NCBI GenBank assembly: GCA_030141605.1 | Contig: JAQGDQ010000425.1 | Location: forward strand, 1-64,000 | Origin: Tubiluchus corallicola | Lineage: Eukaryota; Priapulida; Priapulimorpha; Priapulimorphida; Tubiluchidae | DNA: 64,000 bases | Direction of reading: 5' to 3' | Part shown: in pieces, positions 45,283 through 59,664 of the stretch | How the letters are laid out: each line of letters opens with the position of its first letter | Position numbering within the stretch: position 1 is the first letter of the stretch | Made by a program: the position numbers and the translations under genes | The notes under the pieces: model-generated | The model's input: the letters and a program-made list of their open reading frames with translations, nothing else | Database searches by the model: none | Told to the model about the DNA's origin: nothing

Positions 45283-48200
45283 TTATTAATATTGTCATGT
45301 AAAAACTATCTTGAGTTTTCTGGTTTGTAACTTCAGATTAGGACATAGAAATGTGCACTTTGTTAGTGCTTGGTTTTGTTTTCAGTTGGGCCCCTGTTGT
45401 CACTGACTGTGACTGAGATAGGCATAGATATAGACGTTCGTTTTCCTAGTAATGTGTCACAAATATTCCATTTTACAAAAAACCGTTTGTTTTGCAAGGA
45501 GATGGGGTGAAAAAGACCATAAGTCATCTGGTCACTCCTTATAAATTAATATTGTAATCAGAAAAAATATCGTGAGATCTAGTATAAACTTTGTTCGTTA
45601 ATCTTCTGCTTAGGCTACTACTACTAGTACTACGTGTACTACAATGCTTAATTGATTAAAGATGAATATTAGTGATCTAGGTCTCTAGCTTTGTGTTATC
45701 CACTAAATCGTTGTAGTCGCTGATTTTTTTTCTCCTTGATACATAATTTATAGCTGTTTTTTAGTCAATGTTGACTTACTGGTTTCATTCAATGGTGATA
45801 GAAGGTGAGGTTACTTCTTGAAACAGTTTTGGTGAGCCCCAGGTTTCCATCTAAAGTTTGTAGAATCATAAAAGCGTTATGTTGTAGGCTTTATATTTCT
45901 ATAATAGAATTCATTTCGCTTCCTGTAGACCTGGAGTCACACGTCCTTTGACATGACCCTCAATCACTTTAGACCATGCTGCCCCATCACTTGCAACTTT
46001 CATTGTCTCTGTATTTTTCATATCTTATGGTGTGCTGATAAAAAATTAATGTAAGTCAGCAGCTGACCTCTTTGTGGTTTCCAAAATGACAGAATGGTAA
46101 ACAATTAAAATGTGCAGTTAAAAAGTGTGATACATTTTTATATAAAGCTGCATGCGTGCGAACCCGACAAGTAACATACAAAATGTCTAGATTAAGACTG
46201 TAAAGTACACAATTTGTGGTCATCCTGTAGTTAAAGGGCAAGAAAAGGGGTACTTGCAGTAGGTTTCAGAAAAATTACCTTAAAAAATTATATTACTTTA
46301 TAGCAATTTTATGCGTATATCTTACTCACACTGAAGGTAATTTTGGTTTGTTTTCATTTTAAATCTCCCATTTCATTTCAATACTGTTCCGATTGCACCA
46401 TTACATGACGTCATGTACGAAACGTAAATCAAATGAAGAAAAGGCAATCAAATGTTAAATTATATCTCCTTGTGAATCTATATTACTTAGATTTTCGCTT
46501 ACCTGCTAGAAATACTTATGGAACTAGAAAAGAAAATCATTAATTATTTAACATGTTTTCACCAATTGGTAAAATATCACCGACTCACCCTCCAGGGTGC
46601 ACCACTCACTAACCAAAAAATGTATTTTTAATCTTATTGACAAGATGCAGGAATTTTAAATTTTATTTAGTTAGTGACTTGTGTGCTACGAATGCTCTGA
46701 TTATTTTTTGCAAAAACTTACTCAAACTTTACAAAATGTTATCTAAACTTGTTTCAAATGACCTGTCATGAAAATGGCTGCGTCTAACGGATATCGCGTG
46801 AGTTTAAATTTACATGTTTTATACAGCTTGACTGCCGATTGAACTCCTGTATGCAAAAAGGCAGTATGCAAGCAATATAAAATTTCAAAACGAATTTTTC
46901 GAGCTTTATGTCTATGAAGGGCTTTCTTGTGCTTTAAGTCTGATTCCATCCTAATATAGCCTATTTTATATTTTGCCACCCAGATATGCATATGCATAAA
47001 GGTACAGTATACTAATTTTATCACATGTTGCTGCTAAATAAAATTATAGCATTTGAATTTGTTGGATATCAAAACCAGAAAATGTCACTATGTATGATGA
47101 TTATGTGAGAAGAGATATATTCTATGTTTGTATATGTTAATAGGTATTTAAAAAGCTGTTACATGTTTTTTTAATTACATTAGTTATAACTGTTAAACAG
47201 TCATAACTCATAAATTAGTGCTACTAATGCAAAAATCAAAGGTCAACCCTTATTTTACCCCCCCCCCCCCATTTTACCAACATTGCAATACATCCAAATT
47301 GTTAGCAAAGCAAAATGTCCCCATTTGCATAGACATGTAAGTGTATGTTAATGCACCAGTTATCGGGGTGTTAGTATTCGGTCCAATGAAGTTAATTATA
47401 TCAGCAGAAGTAAACTGCCGATTGTTATGGCTTCTGTGACCACTTCTGACCCCGAACAATTACAATCTTTTGTTAGATAATTGTTGTTCTCAAAAATAAC
47501 GAGCACATGAAGTAGTCCGATGATTCACTTGGTAATGATAAAATGCCACTGCAGCTAAATAATTGTTTAAAAGTAGCCGGAGGAGGTGTTTGTCAATTTT
47601 TATCTACTTCCACAACAACTCCTCCAACAGTAAGTGTCCTTGGACACCAAAACCCTAATTTTTAACAACTCCGATTCCTTTAGCAATGAATTTACTGCCG
47701 ATTCCGACTCCACAGTCCTGCCTAGTGCTGAACTCCCTACAAATTGAACATTTTTTTGCAGTCCCAAGGTAGGCGTTATGAAGAGGTTTAGCTATACGTG
47801 CTCTCAATTGTCTTACTTAAATAAGCATCTATAGACTTTGTAAGCAAATGTGAAGCACTTATACCTACTGCCTAAGCAAAAAATAACGATGTTTACAGAT
47901 GACGTCCTGTACTAGACATATTGAGAAATTGTCTTTTAGATCACTTATGTGATAGCTACGGAAGTTTATGAAATTGATGGTAGTAATAGCTGCAATAAAT
48001 GAAGCAATTACTTATTGCAATGCATGATTGTGCACACCTAACCTGATAATAGATTACTGTACTCTAACATGAGGCTTTATTTGGAGAAATTGGTCCAGTT
48101 GGCTTAAGGCTGGCCCTTATTTCATGATCAGTCTTAGGACCAAGTCAAATATAGGTTTTTTATATTTTTGTCGACAGAGACATTATGTTGTATTTGCAAG

Positions 48201-50180
48201 CGCGAAGGAGGAATTCTGTAGCCCTGTGGATGAGGAGTTTCTTCTTTAACAGGGGATGTGATAAAATGTTTAATCATTAGTTGTAGTAGTAATTTATTGA
48301 TAAAGATTATCTTGTTACACGGATTGAGACCTATTAGTAGTAAACTAACAACATCCATCTTATGTCCGGAAAAACAAGTAGTTTAACATTACCATAGAAC
48401 AAAAATAAAATAAATTATTATTATATTAATTACATTATAATTACATTGCATTATAGTTGGTCTATTACATTATAATGGACTACAAATTATATTAATCATT
48501 ATTTCAGAATCATCGATATTTATCACTTTTTTGGTCACTTATAAAATGTAGGGCTGCTTTGTTGCACATCATAATCATGCTAATAGTATTTTTCCAGAAA
48601 TTCATAGCACCATCCTAGGATGAAGCTTATACTAACCTATATCCCATATTGTATTTTTTATACAGACTTTATTGTTCGAAATCAAATTATAATCAATCAA
48701 TCAGTATAGGACATCCGTCCCTGTACATCACACTGAAGTTACACATGTAATGCTTTTTTCCAGACTTGCTTCTGCGTTGAATACCTCTACCTATCAGTAT
48801 CACTCTTTGTTTCTTCCTGTGAGCAGTTCAAAGTGTTATTAAAAAAAATTATTTTTGCTCAATCTTTCTACCAAAACAGATTCTTATTAGGTACATTTGT
48901 TGTGCCTTCGGTTTTGGTTTTTCAAAAAATTACGATCTTTTCAATGTGGAAAATCTGCTATGATTGGTGTCAGGTTAAAGTAAATTGACACACCTATTGG
49001 GTAAACACTGGGGTTTTGCAGCCAGTTAATCAGTTAAAAAGTCTGCAAGCAAGTTTAACTAACATTGTGTATCTTGTAACCTATTAAGAGTTTGATATTA
49101 CAGTTAAGAGATGTTACCAAAATGAAAATTTCCTTTCAGTTTGTCGATAATTGCATTGTTGGTTCAGTTTGGTTTTAATTTTTGCGAACTTTCAATAATT
49201 TTCTGTAGCATTTTTCCAAGGTTTTAGTAGTATCTATTCAGCTTACCCTTTTTCTTCTAAATGTTAAAACTCGCTGAAAAATCTTGGCTAAAATAGTTCA
49301 AATAAAGCAATAATATTGTTTATTTAGTTTTTTCTACCTTCATGATCTTTAACCATAAATATTGTTCTAGTTTTTTTTGTTTAAGATTTCTTGCCTAGCT
49401 ACTTAATCAAATTTGTGTCACAACAGATAAAAGCAAACAAACAAAAACAAAACATTTTATTTATTTCTGAATTTTTTTCCAGTCTTGGCAGTAGGTGGGT
49501 TTGCATAAATAATTTCGGTATCGGTTTCCTGTGTTTCATAGATTTCACATTCAGTTTCTGTTTGTAATTTCGGTCTTTGTAACACATCTAATTGCAGTGT
49601 TTATTCTGAAAGTTGTGAACTATCATTACAAAAACATAGAATTGTATAAACTATAATTTTTTGTTTATACGTACTACAAGATTTTCAATTTGGTAAAATA
49701 AACTTAATGTAGGACTGAGTTCAGAAATAACACTTTTTGGTAAAAATTCGAAAAAGCTAAAAACATTCTGTGCCAATCATTTCTTTACCTTTTTTAAAGA
49801 CCTAATTTATATAAGGATTTTGATTTAACGTTTTAAATAATACAAATTGTGAAACCTGCTCTTTAGGATACAATTTTATTGTGGGGATGATTTGGATTAG
49901 CTTTCTAAGAATTTGACTATCATTTTTGACAAAGTGTGAGAAGCACTATTAAATATTAAAACGCTAAGTACTACTGTACAATGTATTACTTGTAAATTTA
50001 TTTTCAGCAACTAGCTTTGATAATTTACTCGTGACATTTTTTGTTATTCCGTGCCTCGTTATATTTCACCAGCTTTTGCGCTCTGTTTGTACTTGCAAAT
50101 TCAATCAATTCTTGCGAGAACGTTACGACAACGTCGCTTGTTCAAGCTGAACAACTTCCACTGGCACACACGCTGCCTGT

Positions 50181-50364
50181 CTTATATAGGAGTTAAAAAT
50201 AACTGATGATCTCATAGCTGAGCAACCAACCAGATCGCCGCTAGCAGACTGTAGCCACGCCTACGGTTGATCATTCACATCTCCGTGTAGTGCAATCAGT
50301 ATTATAAATCATAGGCACCTGTGATTATGCTGGAGTATTTTTAGTTGTTTGTAAACTATATAAG
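50181..50364. promoter_or_regulatory. Pair of divergent TATA-like boxes
   Basis: CTATATAAG occurs on the minus strand (within 50,181-50,190) and again on the plus strand (50,356-50,364), about 170 bases apart and facing outward. Between them lies CCACGCCTACGG, which is richer in GC. It may be a bidirectional or alternative promoter. No coding exon has been tied to it. Confidence 0.25.
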
Positions 50365-51743
50365 ATAGCTGTATAACTGAACTTGACTACATTGTTTGGG
50401 TGAGTTTCGTTGTCGGCGTTTCATTTAGTAAGTTTGAAGCAGTTTTTGTTGATCTTTGCAATTTTTCATGAAAGTTTTTAATGAATAACTCCAGTGAAGA
50501 TTTGATGTGTTGTTCAAGGAGTAAATCTGGTTTTAATTTTCACATGGGCAATTGTTACCTTACAGGAAAAGGTAGTGAATGTTTCTAGCTGGTTTAGTTT
50601 TTTCTTCTTGTTCTTGTATAAAAATTTTTAAAATATAAAAATGTTGATTTGATTGTCGATATGAATAGGTTAATTAATCATGCTATCTTTAATTAAATGA
50701 ATGATTGGAGAGAGTTTAAGGTCTTTCACATTACAATTTTTTGTTTTTTTGGTATGTTATGTGCAAAAATTGTCGTAAAAACTAGTTTAGTACTGATAGA
50801 TACAATTCTTACTTTAAAGAAAAAGCATATACATATTATCTTTATTTGTGCTTTAATTGTACACTTTGAGTTAGTTATAAGGAAAAAACATCAACACTAT
50901 TTACATACATATACATACAAACTAGCGATAGCTAATGCAAAGATTTTTACTTAATGTTCACACCCAATAATTGTTCTATTAAAATTGCATCTAGTAAGAA
51001 TTATGGCAGCTTGACTTGCTATTTATTGTAGTATTCTGTGGTTAGTTTTTTATGTTTATATCAAATGTGTTTTTTTTTGGTAAGTTGCTACTGTTCACTT
51101 TTAGCTGTAGAAAGTTGTGTGCTTATATGAAAACGATTTACACCTTTCATTTATTAACTACACCACAGCAACCATGATAGCATGGCATTGCAAAAGATAT
51201 TAAATAATCATTAATAACGTACTTATTATGTAACCAAAGTGCCTAGCTGCAAATGACCTATGAGGTGCTAAGAATTAATTACTTGTTATGAGTGTCACAT
51301 TTGCAATGAATATATTCTGCAGAAATCTCAACTTCACTAAATATTAAAATTTGACTTTTTTATGATTTAATATTTGCTCATTTGACATAAGCCTAACCTG
51401 TGCAATTTGGATGCATTTATATTGGATTCAAATATTATATTTATATTTCGATAAATTGTTTTGCGTGTTTATCTTACCTTATCGACCAAAGATCTGTTTA
51501 AATCAAAATTCAAATATACTAATTGTAAATTTATAATTGCCTCATCAATTTCCTTAAAAACACATTTTAGATTCAAGATATTGTTTCTAAATCATGATCC
51601 TAGTTTTCATCAACAGATTGGTTTAGCAATCAAATTTTTTACAGCTTTTTCTTGCAGATATTATTTGCTACAAAAGTAGACCATTCTCTGTGTTTAGTCA
51701 AATAGAAATAAGATTTATCACCAAGCTCACAATAAAACTGATA

Positions 51744-51938
51744 CCAAAACTCTAATAACATTGTCTTCTACTAAGTATGCTGCCAAAACTCTAATAACAT
51801 TGTCTTCTACTAAGTATGCTGCCAAAACTCTAATAACATTGTCTTCTACTAAGTATGCTGCCAAAACTCTGATAACATTGTCTTCTACTAAGTATGCTGC
51901 CAAAACTCTAATAACATTGTCTTCTACTAAGTAAGCTG
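51744..51938. repeat. 39-bp minisatellite, 5 copies
   Basis: Five consecutive 39-base units containing CCAAAACTCTAATAACATTG, then CTTCTACTAAGTATGCTG, nearly identical to each other. Confidence 0.97.
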
Positions 51939-52146
51939 CCTAAATGAAAGTATTTTGGGATTTTCTCCTCAGATTCAGAGATCCTTACCCTGATATGCAG
52001 TCTCTTTCTTGTTTTACAAAACTTGACCGTGGATTGTCTTGCATGCTGTCTTTCAAATACTAACCAGGGCCAGCTAAGTTTAATTGTTGGGGAATAAATC
52101 TCAAACCTGTGTGTGTTTTTTTGTAAGCACAACTCGAACATGTTAT

Positions 52147-52874
52147 ATATAGGTTTTACATGTCAAATGTAGACCTGCGTTAACTCAAATGTAGATTTAG
52201 GTAATTCAAATGTGTCTTGGTAACTCAAATGTAGATTTAGGTAGTTCAAATGTGTTAACAGTGGTTTTCAAGAAATCTTAAGCGCTTTTGGTAAGTCAAA
52301 TGTTGACACATGTCAAGTCAAATGCGACATTGGTATCTTAAATGTGGATAGGTGATAAAATTTAAGGATGTTAAATTTAATCTTGTTTAATTTCAATTTA
52401 ATAATTGCTCTTAAGTTATCATAACAACATTATAGGTTCACTAATGTTCTGTAAACTTTATATACCATTGGAACTGTTAGAGAAAACAATACATTTTTGA
52501 AATAAACAATGTTTCTTGAGAGAAACTAATTCAGTGCTAATGCATTACTTAAAAAACTAATTAGTGATTCCCTGTTCATTGGGAAGTGGGAACCGTTTTA
52601 TTCTTTTTTGCCGACATTTTTGTTAAACGTTGACAAATAAAATTAGAATTAGCACCGTGACCATAAAATATAATTTTAAATTGGTTTTATCTTTTTCTAA
52701 TTTGCACTTAAATGAGTTAATTACTGATCTATTCAAAGTACCGCTTCTACATTTGACTTACCTAAGTTACATTTGAGTTACCAAAACACATTCGAAATAT
52801 CTATGTCTACATTTGACTTACCTATGTCACATTTGAACTTTCCTGTGTCTACATTTGACGTGTAAAACCTATAT
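52147..52874. mobile_element. Foldback-type element with internally repetitive inverted termini
   Basis: The left part (52,147 to about 52,350) and right part (about 52,739-52,874) are inverted relative to each other and share the terminal sequence ATATAGGTTTTACA-GTCAAATGTAGA. Each terminus is itself made of degenerate units of about 20 bases of the type TCAAATGTAGATTTAGGTAA. The central 390 bases are AT-rich and have no frame. This layout matches foldback (FB/Galileo-like) elements. It ends about 300 bases before the first Rho coding exon. Confidence 0.7.
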
Positions 52875-53163
52875 TTCAATATCCAGTCAAAGCACTCTTA
52901 TCACCTACTTTGAGATTGCTAAAAATTTTGCGTTAAGCGAGTTTGTCATTATAACAAGTTGCATTAATACATACGTGTTCAGGCAAATTCACGTATAAAC
53001 ATTTTGTTTTGCCAAAAATATGGGTGTTTAGCAACACTGGCATTATAAAGGGGGTGGAGCATTATAGCGATGTTACCTGTAATAAGTGATTGTTAATAAC
53101 TGTTTGTAGGTAATTATTTAGCGCAATATGTAGTACTTGATTGATTTAATGTATTATCATTAA

Positions 53164-55963
<2,800 letters not shown>

Positions 55964-57788
55964 ATTAACAATCTTCTATGCTAATCTTGTAACATCTGAG
56001 GTCCACATTACGCTGGGTGTTTGGGCCGTGGTCCGCATCTAAGGGACATTGACCGGACAGTGGTCATCATTTTTTGGTAATTTTTGTCCTAGCGTTGTTG
56101 TGTATTTTTCAACGCATCAGTGCGGATTACAACTGCGGAACTTAACATTTATTTAGAATCTGGTGTGGACTGCCACCTATGGCAAAGTACAGTAACGAAT
56201 GCTTCGCTTAAAATGGCTACCTGCTCGTGTGGTGCTGCTGCAGCTATGAAATTAAGATATCGCACACAGTTTTTTGGTGGCTTTGTACAAGGGCATTAAG
56301 CATAGGGAATTGCTTAATATAATACAAGGTAGCAAAAAACTAGCCATGCATACTAAATTGCAATTACACATAAGGACAGTGCTTATGAGAAAAGTGTTAT
56401 GAATATTTTTTGTTTGGACTGTTTCTCTCGTAAGAATGTTAATTCCGAAATATTCAAACGGTGCTTGTCATTCATCTTCAAATAAAATTGAGCCAATCAG
56501 ATATTGTTTCAGAAAAGTATAGTTTAACAGATAAATGTGGTGCAAAAAAGAACTTGTGGTGTGCTAGCAACGTGAGGTGCCACCAACCCATTATTTTTGG
56601 CTAGCAACTTTCGTAACTCGTCCGTTTTGGCCTACATTTGAAGTAATACTAATCTGTAATCTTCCATTTTTGTTATTGGGTGGCGCCACATCCGTTGTAT
56701 TGCTTACCGTACGGCAATAACAACTAGAAATGTATAAATAGAACTTTTAAAGAGGTTGGTATGACTAAAATCACTGATGAAAGATTTTTTTGTTACTATT
56801 ACTCATCTGAATGAGTGAAATTATAGCAGTAATCGATGAATTGGCAGCCATGACGATCGTGTGCAAGATTTAGAAATTTTCATTTTTGAAGGAAAATGGT
56901 TATATAGTGATGTGTTTGTTTTGAGGGATTGTACAGTACTTGTATTTAGATATTAATACATAATGTACATAATTATTATACGTATCGTGTAATCACTAAG
57001 TTAAGACAACTGCTTTAAGTACATATTTTGTTGCTCGTGTCATTTCTTGGGGAAATTTTAATCGGACATTTGTTCCCAGTTTACGCATATTGCTTTTATT
57101 CATTGATCAATGATGGCCTATTACATATGGGATTTGTTGTTTCTGCGACGCACATTTTCTTTAAATCAAGCTTCCTAGCAACCAACCCCATTTGCTTTAT
57201 GTGACATGATTGTAAATAATTTTGAACAATTTATGTACAGAGTATTATAGGACCTATAGATAGTTTAGCATGTTTTAGCATGTTATTAATGAGTTATTAT
57301 ACCATGGATGTAGTTCTCAATATGACCAGTCCTTGTTACCACTTATGCAATGCTTCTGGTATGTTTTTCTACCATTTAGATGCTGATTTAGTAATTTCTA
57401 ATTAACTTTGAGAATATTGTATTTCTCACTTCAAAAAAACAACTGCTATTCGTGCATCTGTAAAAAGCATTTAACGAGTTTTATTCATAGCTTTCATTTG
57501 TGAAGATAATCTGTTGCATTTTTGTGGCATTATACTTTGTATCTCAAAAAAAACATATTGTTGACTTCAGGTGAAATGGTACTTGCGATGTGCATACCAT
57601 AAAAAATTAATATTCTTCCTGGACAAATGTAAACTGTTTACTCGGTTTAGAATTTTATAAACTTCATAACATGATTTTTCGCTAATACTAGCGACAATGT
57701 TAACTCTGACTTTCTTCATTATAATTCTGTTAACTGTGCTCGGCCATATTATAATTTTATGTATAATAATATAATAAGTATTAATAAA
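55964..57788 (+). other. Rho gene 3' UTR
   Basis: AT-rich sequence with no frame follows the stop codon. AATAAA at 56,481 or 57,783 could end the transcript. The second lies only about 70 bases from the opposing poly(A) signal of the DNAJB9-type gene, so the two transcripts converge. Confidence 0.5.
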
Positions 57789-58055
57789 CATTGAATTGCT
57801 GATCGAATATTTGCAGTCGTTTTTATCCAGAACCCATTTTCATTGTATCAGCTCAGTTTATTTAAAAGATTTACAGAAACACAAAACAAAAAACATTAAC
57901 AGTAGAATTAAAAAATAGAGACATTTCTAACGTATTTACAAGTTCGTTATTTGGCACTTTGTTTGTACAATATTAGCTTTATTGAGCTGAATAAGTTATT
58001 GAGGTGGGGAAAAGATATGATAAGATTGACAAAAAGTTATCACAGTTTTCTAGTA

Positions 58056-59024
58056 TCAAGAACAGCTCAAATAATTCACTTCCATATCAGCTATTTTTCT
58101 GGTAATCGTTTTGCAGCTTCCATCATGATTGAGTTTGTTCTGATGGCTGTGATTATGCTGATGTTTTCCATGTTTATGATAAAGGTGGTCCACATTTGGC
58201 AAAATGAACTCTATATCTTCAAAATTTTGATCATCACTGTGAGTAAAATAGTGTCCAGTGTGGTCGGAAGGTTCAAAGTCCGACCGCCACTCAACAAATT
58301 CTTTCCTTTCCATTTTTTCTTCATCGTTTCTATCACCAAATCTAACAAAATTGACATTACTGTTTGTGTCTTCAAAGTGAAATCTGTGCCTGTAATGACC
58401 ACTAGATGGCGATAGCACATCACTGTGATAAAAGCAGCTTGACTGGTGATTTACGTTGTAATGGTGCCGTTCATCCTTGTTTGATAAAACTTTGTAAGCT
58501 GTAATAAACAAAAGAAACACATTACAACATAGTTGGTGTTTGAAATGTTATCCAAAATTATTTTGCAATAAGTGCAGAATTTTTATGCAACTCACGTGGG
58601 TTCTTCAAATTTGCAAAATAGTCTTTTCTATTATATATCTCAAACAATCTGTCTTAAGATTTACCATTCTTTTGTAACGTACAATTTGGTGCCTTGTACT
58701 TCTTTACTATTGAAGTTTTTATGTTTACAATTTAAAAAAGCAGTTATTCATTTTACATCTGAGGCAAAATCATCATTGTTAGTAACAGATAGTATTAATT
58801 ACATATTTACCATCGGTTAGTTGAATAAATTTCTTTTCAGCGTTAGCATCGCTGCTTTTATCAGGATGATAATTCATCACTTGTCGTCTGTAAGCGTGTT
58901 TTATCTCTTGCACTGTAGCAGCTATATCTACACCCAGAACTTCGTAAAGATCATCTTCATGTATGCAAAAAATTCTTGAGATCAACATAGTAGCAAAAAT
59001 GAACAGAAACCCTTCTAGATTCAT
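58056..59024 (-). CDS. DNAJB9: ER-lumenal DnaJ co-chaperone, DNAJB9/ERdj4 type
   Basis: Two coding exons on the minus strand (59,024-58,811 and 58,498-58,056) join in phase to give 218 aa; human DNAJB9 is 223 aa. The ATG lies four bases after an acceptor, so a noncoding 5' exon exists. Its likely donor is AGA/GTAAGT at 59,368/59,367. Residues 1-20 form a signal peptide or anchor (FLFIFATMLISRIFC). The J domain follows: DDLYEVLGVDIAATVQEIKHAYRR, HPD at 53-55, and KKFIQLTDAYKVLSNKDERHHYN. The His/Asn/Asp-rich middle lacks the G/F and zinc-finger regions of class A proteins. The C-terminus, SCKTITRKIADMEVNYLSC, keeps the two-Cys ending characteristic of DNAJB9. The family delivers misfolded proteins to BiP for ER-associated degradation and restrains IRE1. 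The gene is head-to-head with CRBN and tail-to-tail with the Rho gene. A minus-strand poly(A) signal lies at 57,857-57,862. Confidence 0.88.
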
Positions 59025-59367
59025 GTGCCTGAAAAAAGATGCCTACAATAAGATTTAACTGAAATTTCACCATGACAGAGTGTGCAAAATTCTTTTTGGC
59101 TGCCTAATTTAATACACTACCTAGAACCAACCTAAAAACCGAATTATTTTATAGTATATTGAACAACAGTAAGTAAATAACTTAGAATAACAATAATTTA
59201 TAGAATCGTTAGGTAAGAAATTTGAATTACAAGCTAAAAACATAAAAGAGATATATTTCATCAAATAGTACTTCACAGATCAACAGTAATTGTTACAGGT
59301 GCCAGATCTCAGACACTCTTAGCAGCCCGTTGAGATGAATTTTAACAAGTGTTAATTTGATACTTAC

Positions 59368-59664
59368 TCTTATTTCCTGAAAAAGTGGTGAAATTCTTGT
59401 CACGTAGCTTTAACGTTTTATAAAAACCTAAAAAGAATGGAAGTATTGCAATTATTCAAACACAGCTCATCAACTGGCAAAACCTGGTGCAAAACATGAT
59501 TTTACCTACTGTACTTAACTTAGTACACTATTCATTTTTTGATTGGATAACTTTGATGATGTCATGAAGTTCTTGTTTAATAGGCGTGGCCAATTCATCC
59601 ATCCAATCAGGGTTACTGAGGTCCTACATCCCCACAAGCCTCTTGTAAACAAGTAAGATCGAAA
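59368..59664. promoter_or_regulatory. Shared divergent promoter of DNAJB9 and CRBN
   Basis: The two start regions face away from each other within about 300 bases. A TATA-like TTTTATAAAA lies near 59,417-59,427. At 59,585-59,594 the minus strand reads ATTGGCCACG, which resembles the ER-stress element ERSE-II (ATTGG-N-CCACG) without the one-base spacer. A CCAAT box follows on the plus strand at about 59,603. These suit a stress-inducible chaperone, but no site is proven. Confidence 0.5.

Larger units (their letters stand above)
45283..52146. other. Putative long 5' intron or intergenic region before the Rho gene
   Basis: No protein-coding gene is recognised. It contains a poly-C run at about 47,260, a pair of opposed TATA-like boxes (50,181-50,190 on minus; 50,356-50,364 on plus) and a 39-bp minisatellite at 51,744-51,938. 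Confidence 0.4.

Noticed and set aside
58056-58520. 154-aa forward frame at 57,951-58,415
   Set aside because: It overlaps the second coding exon of the DNAJB9-type gene on the other strand. It lacks any domain and is a shadow.
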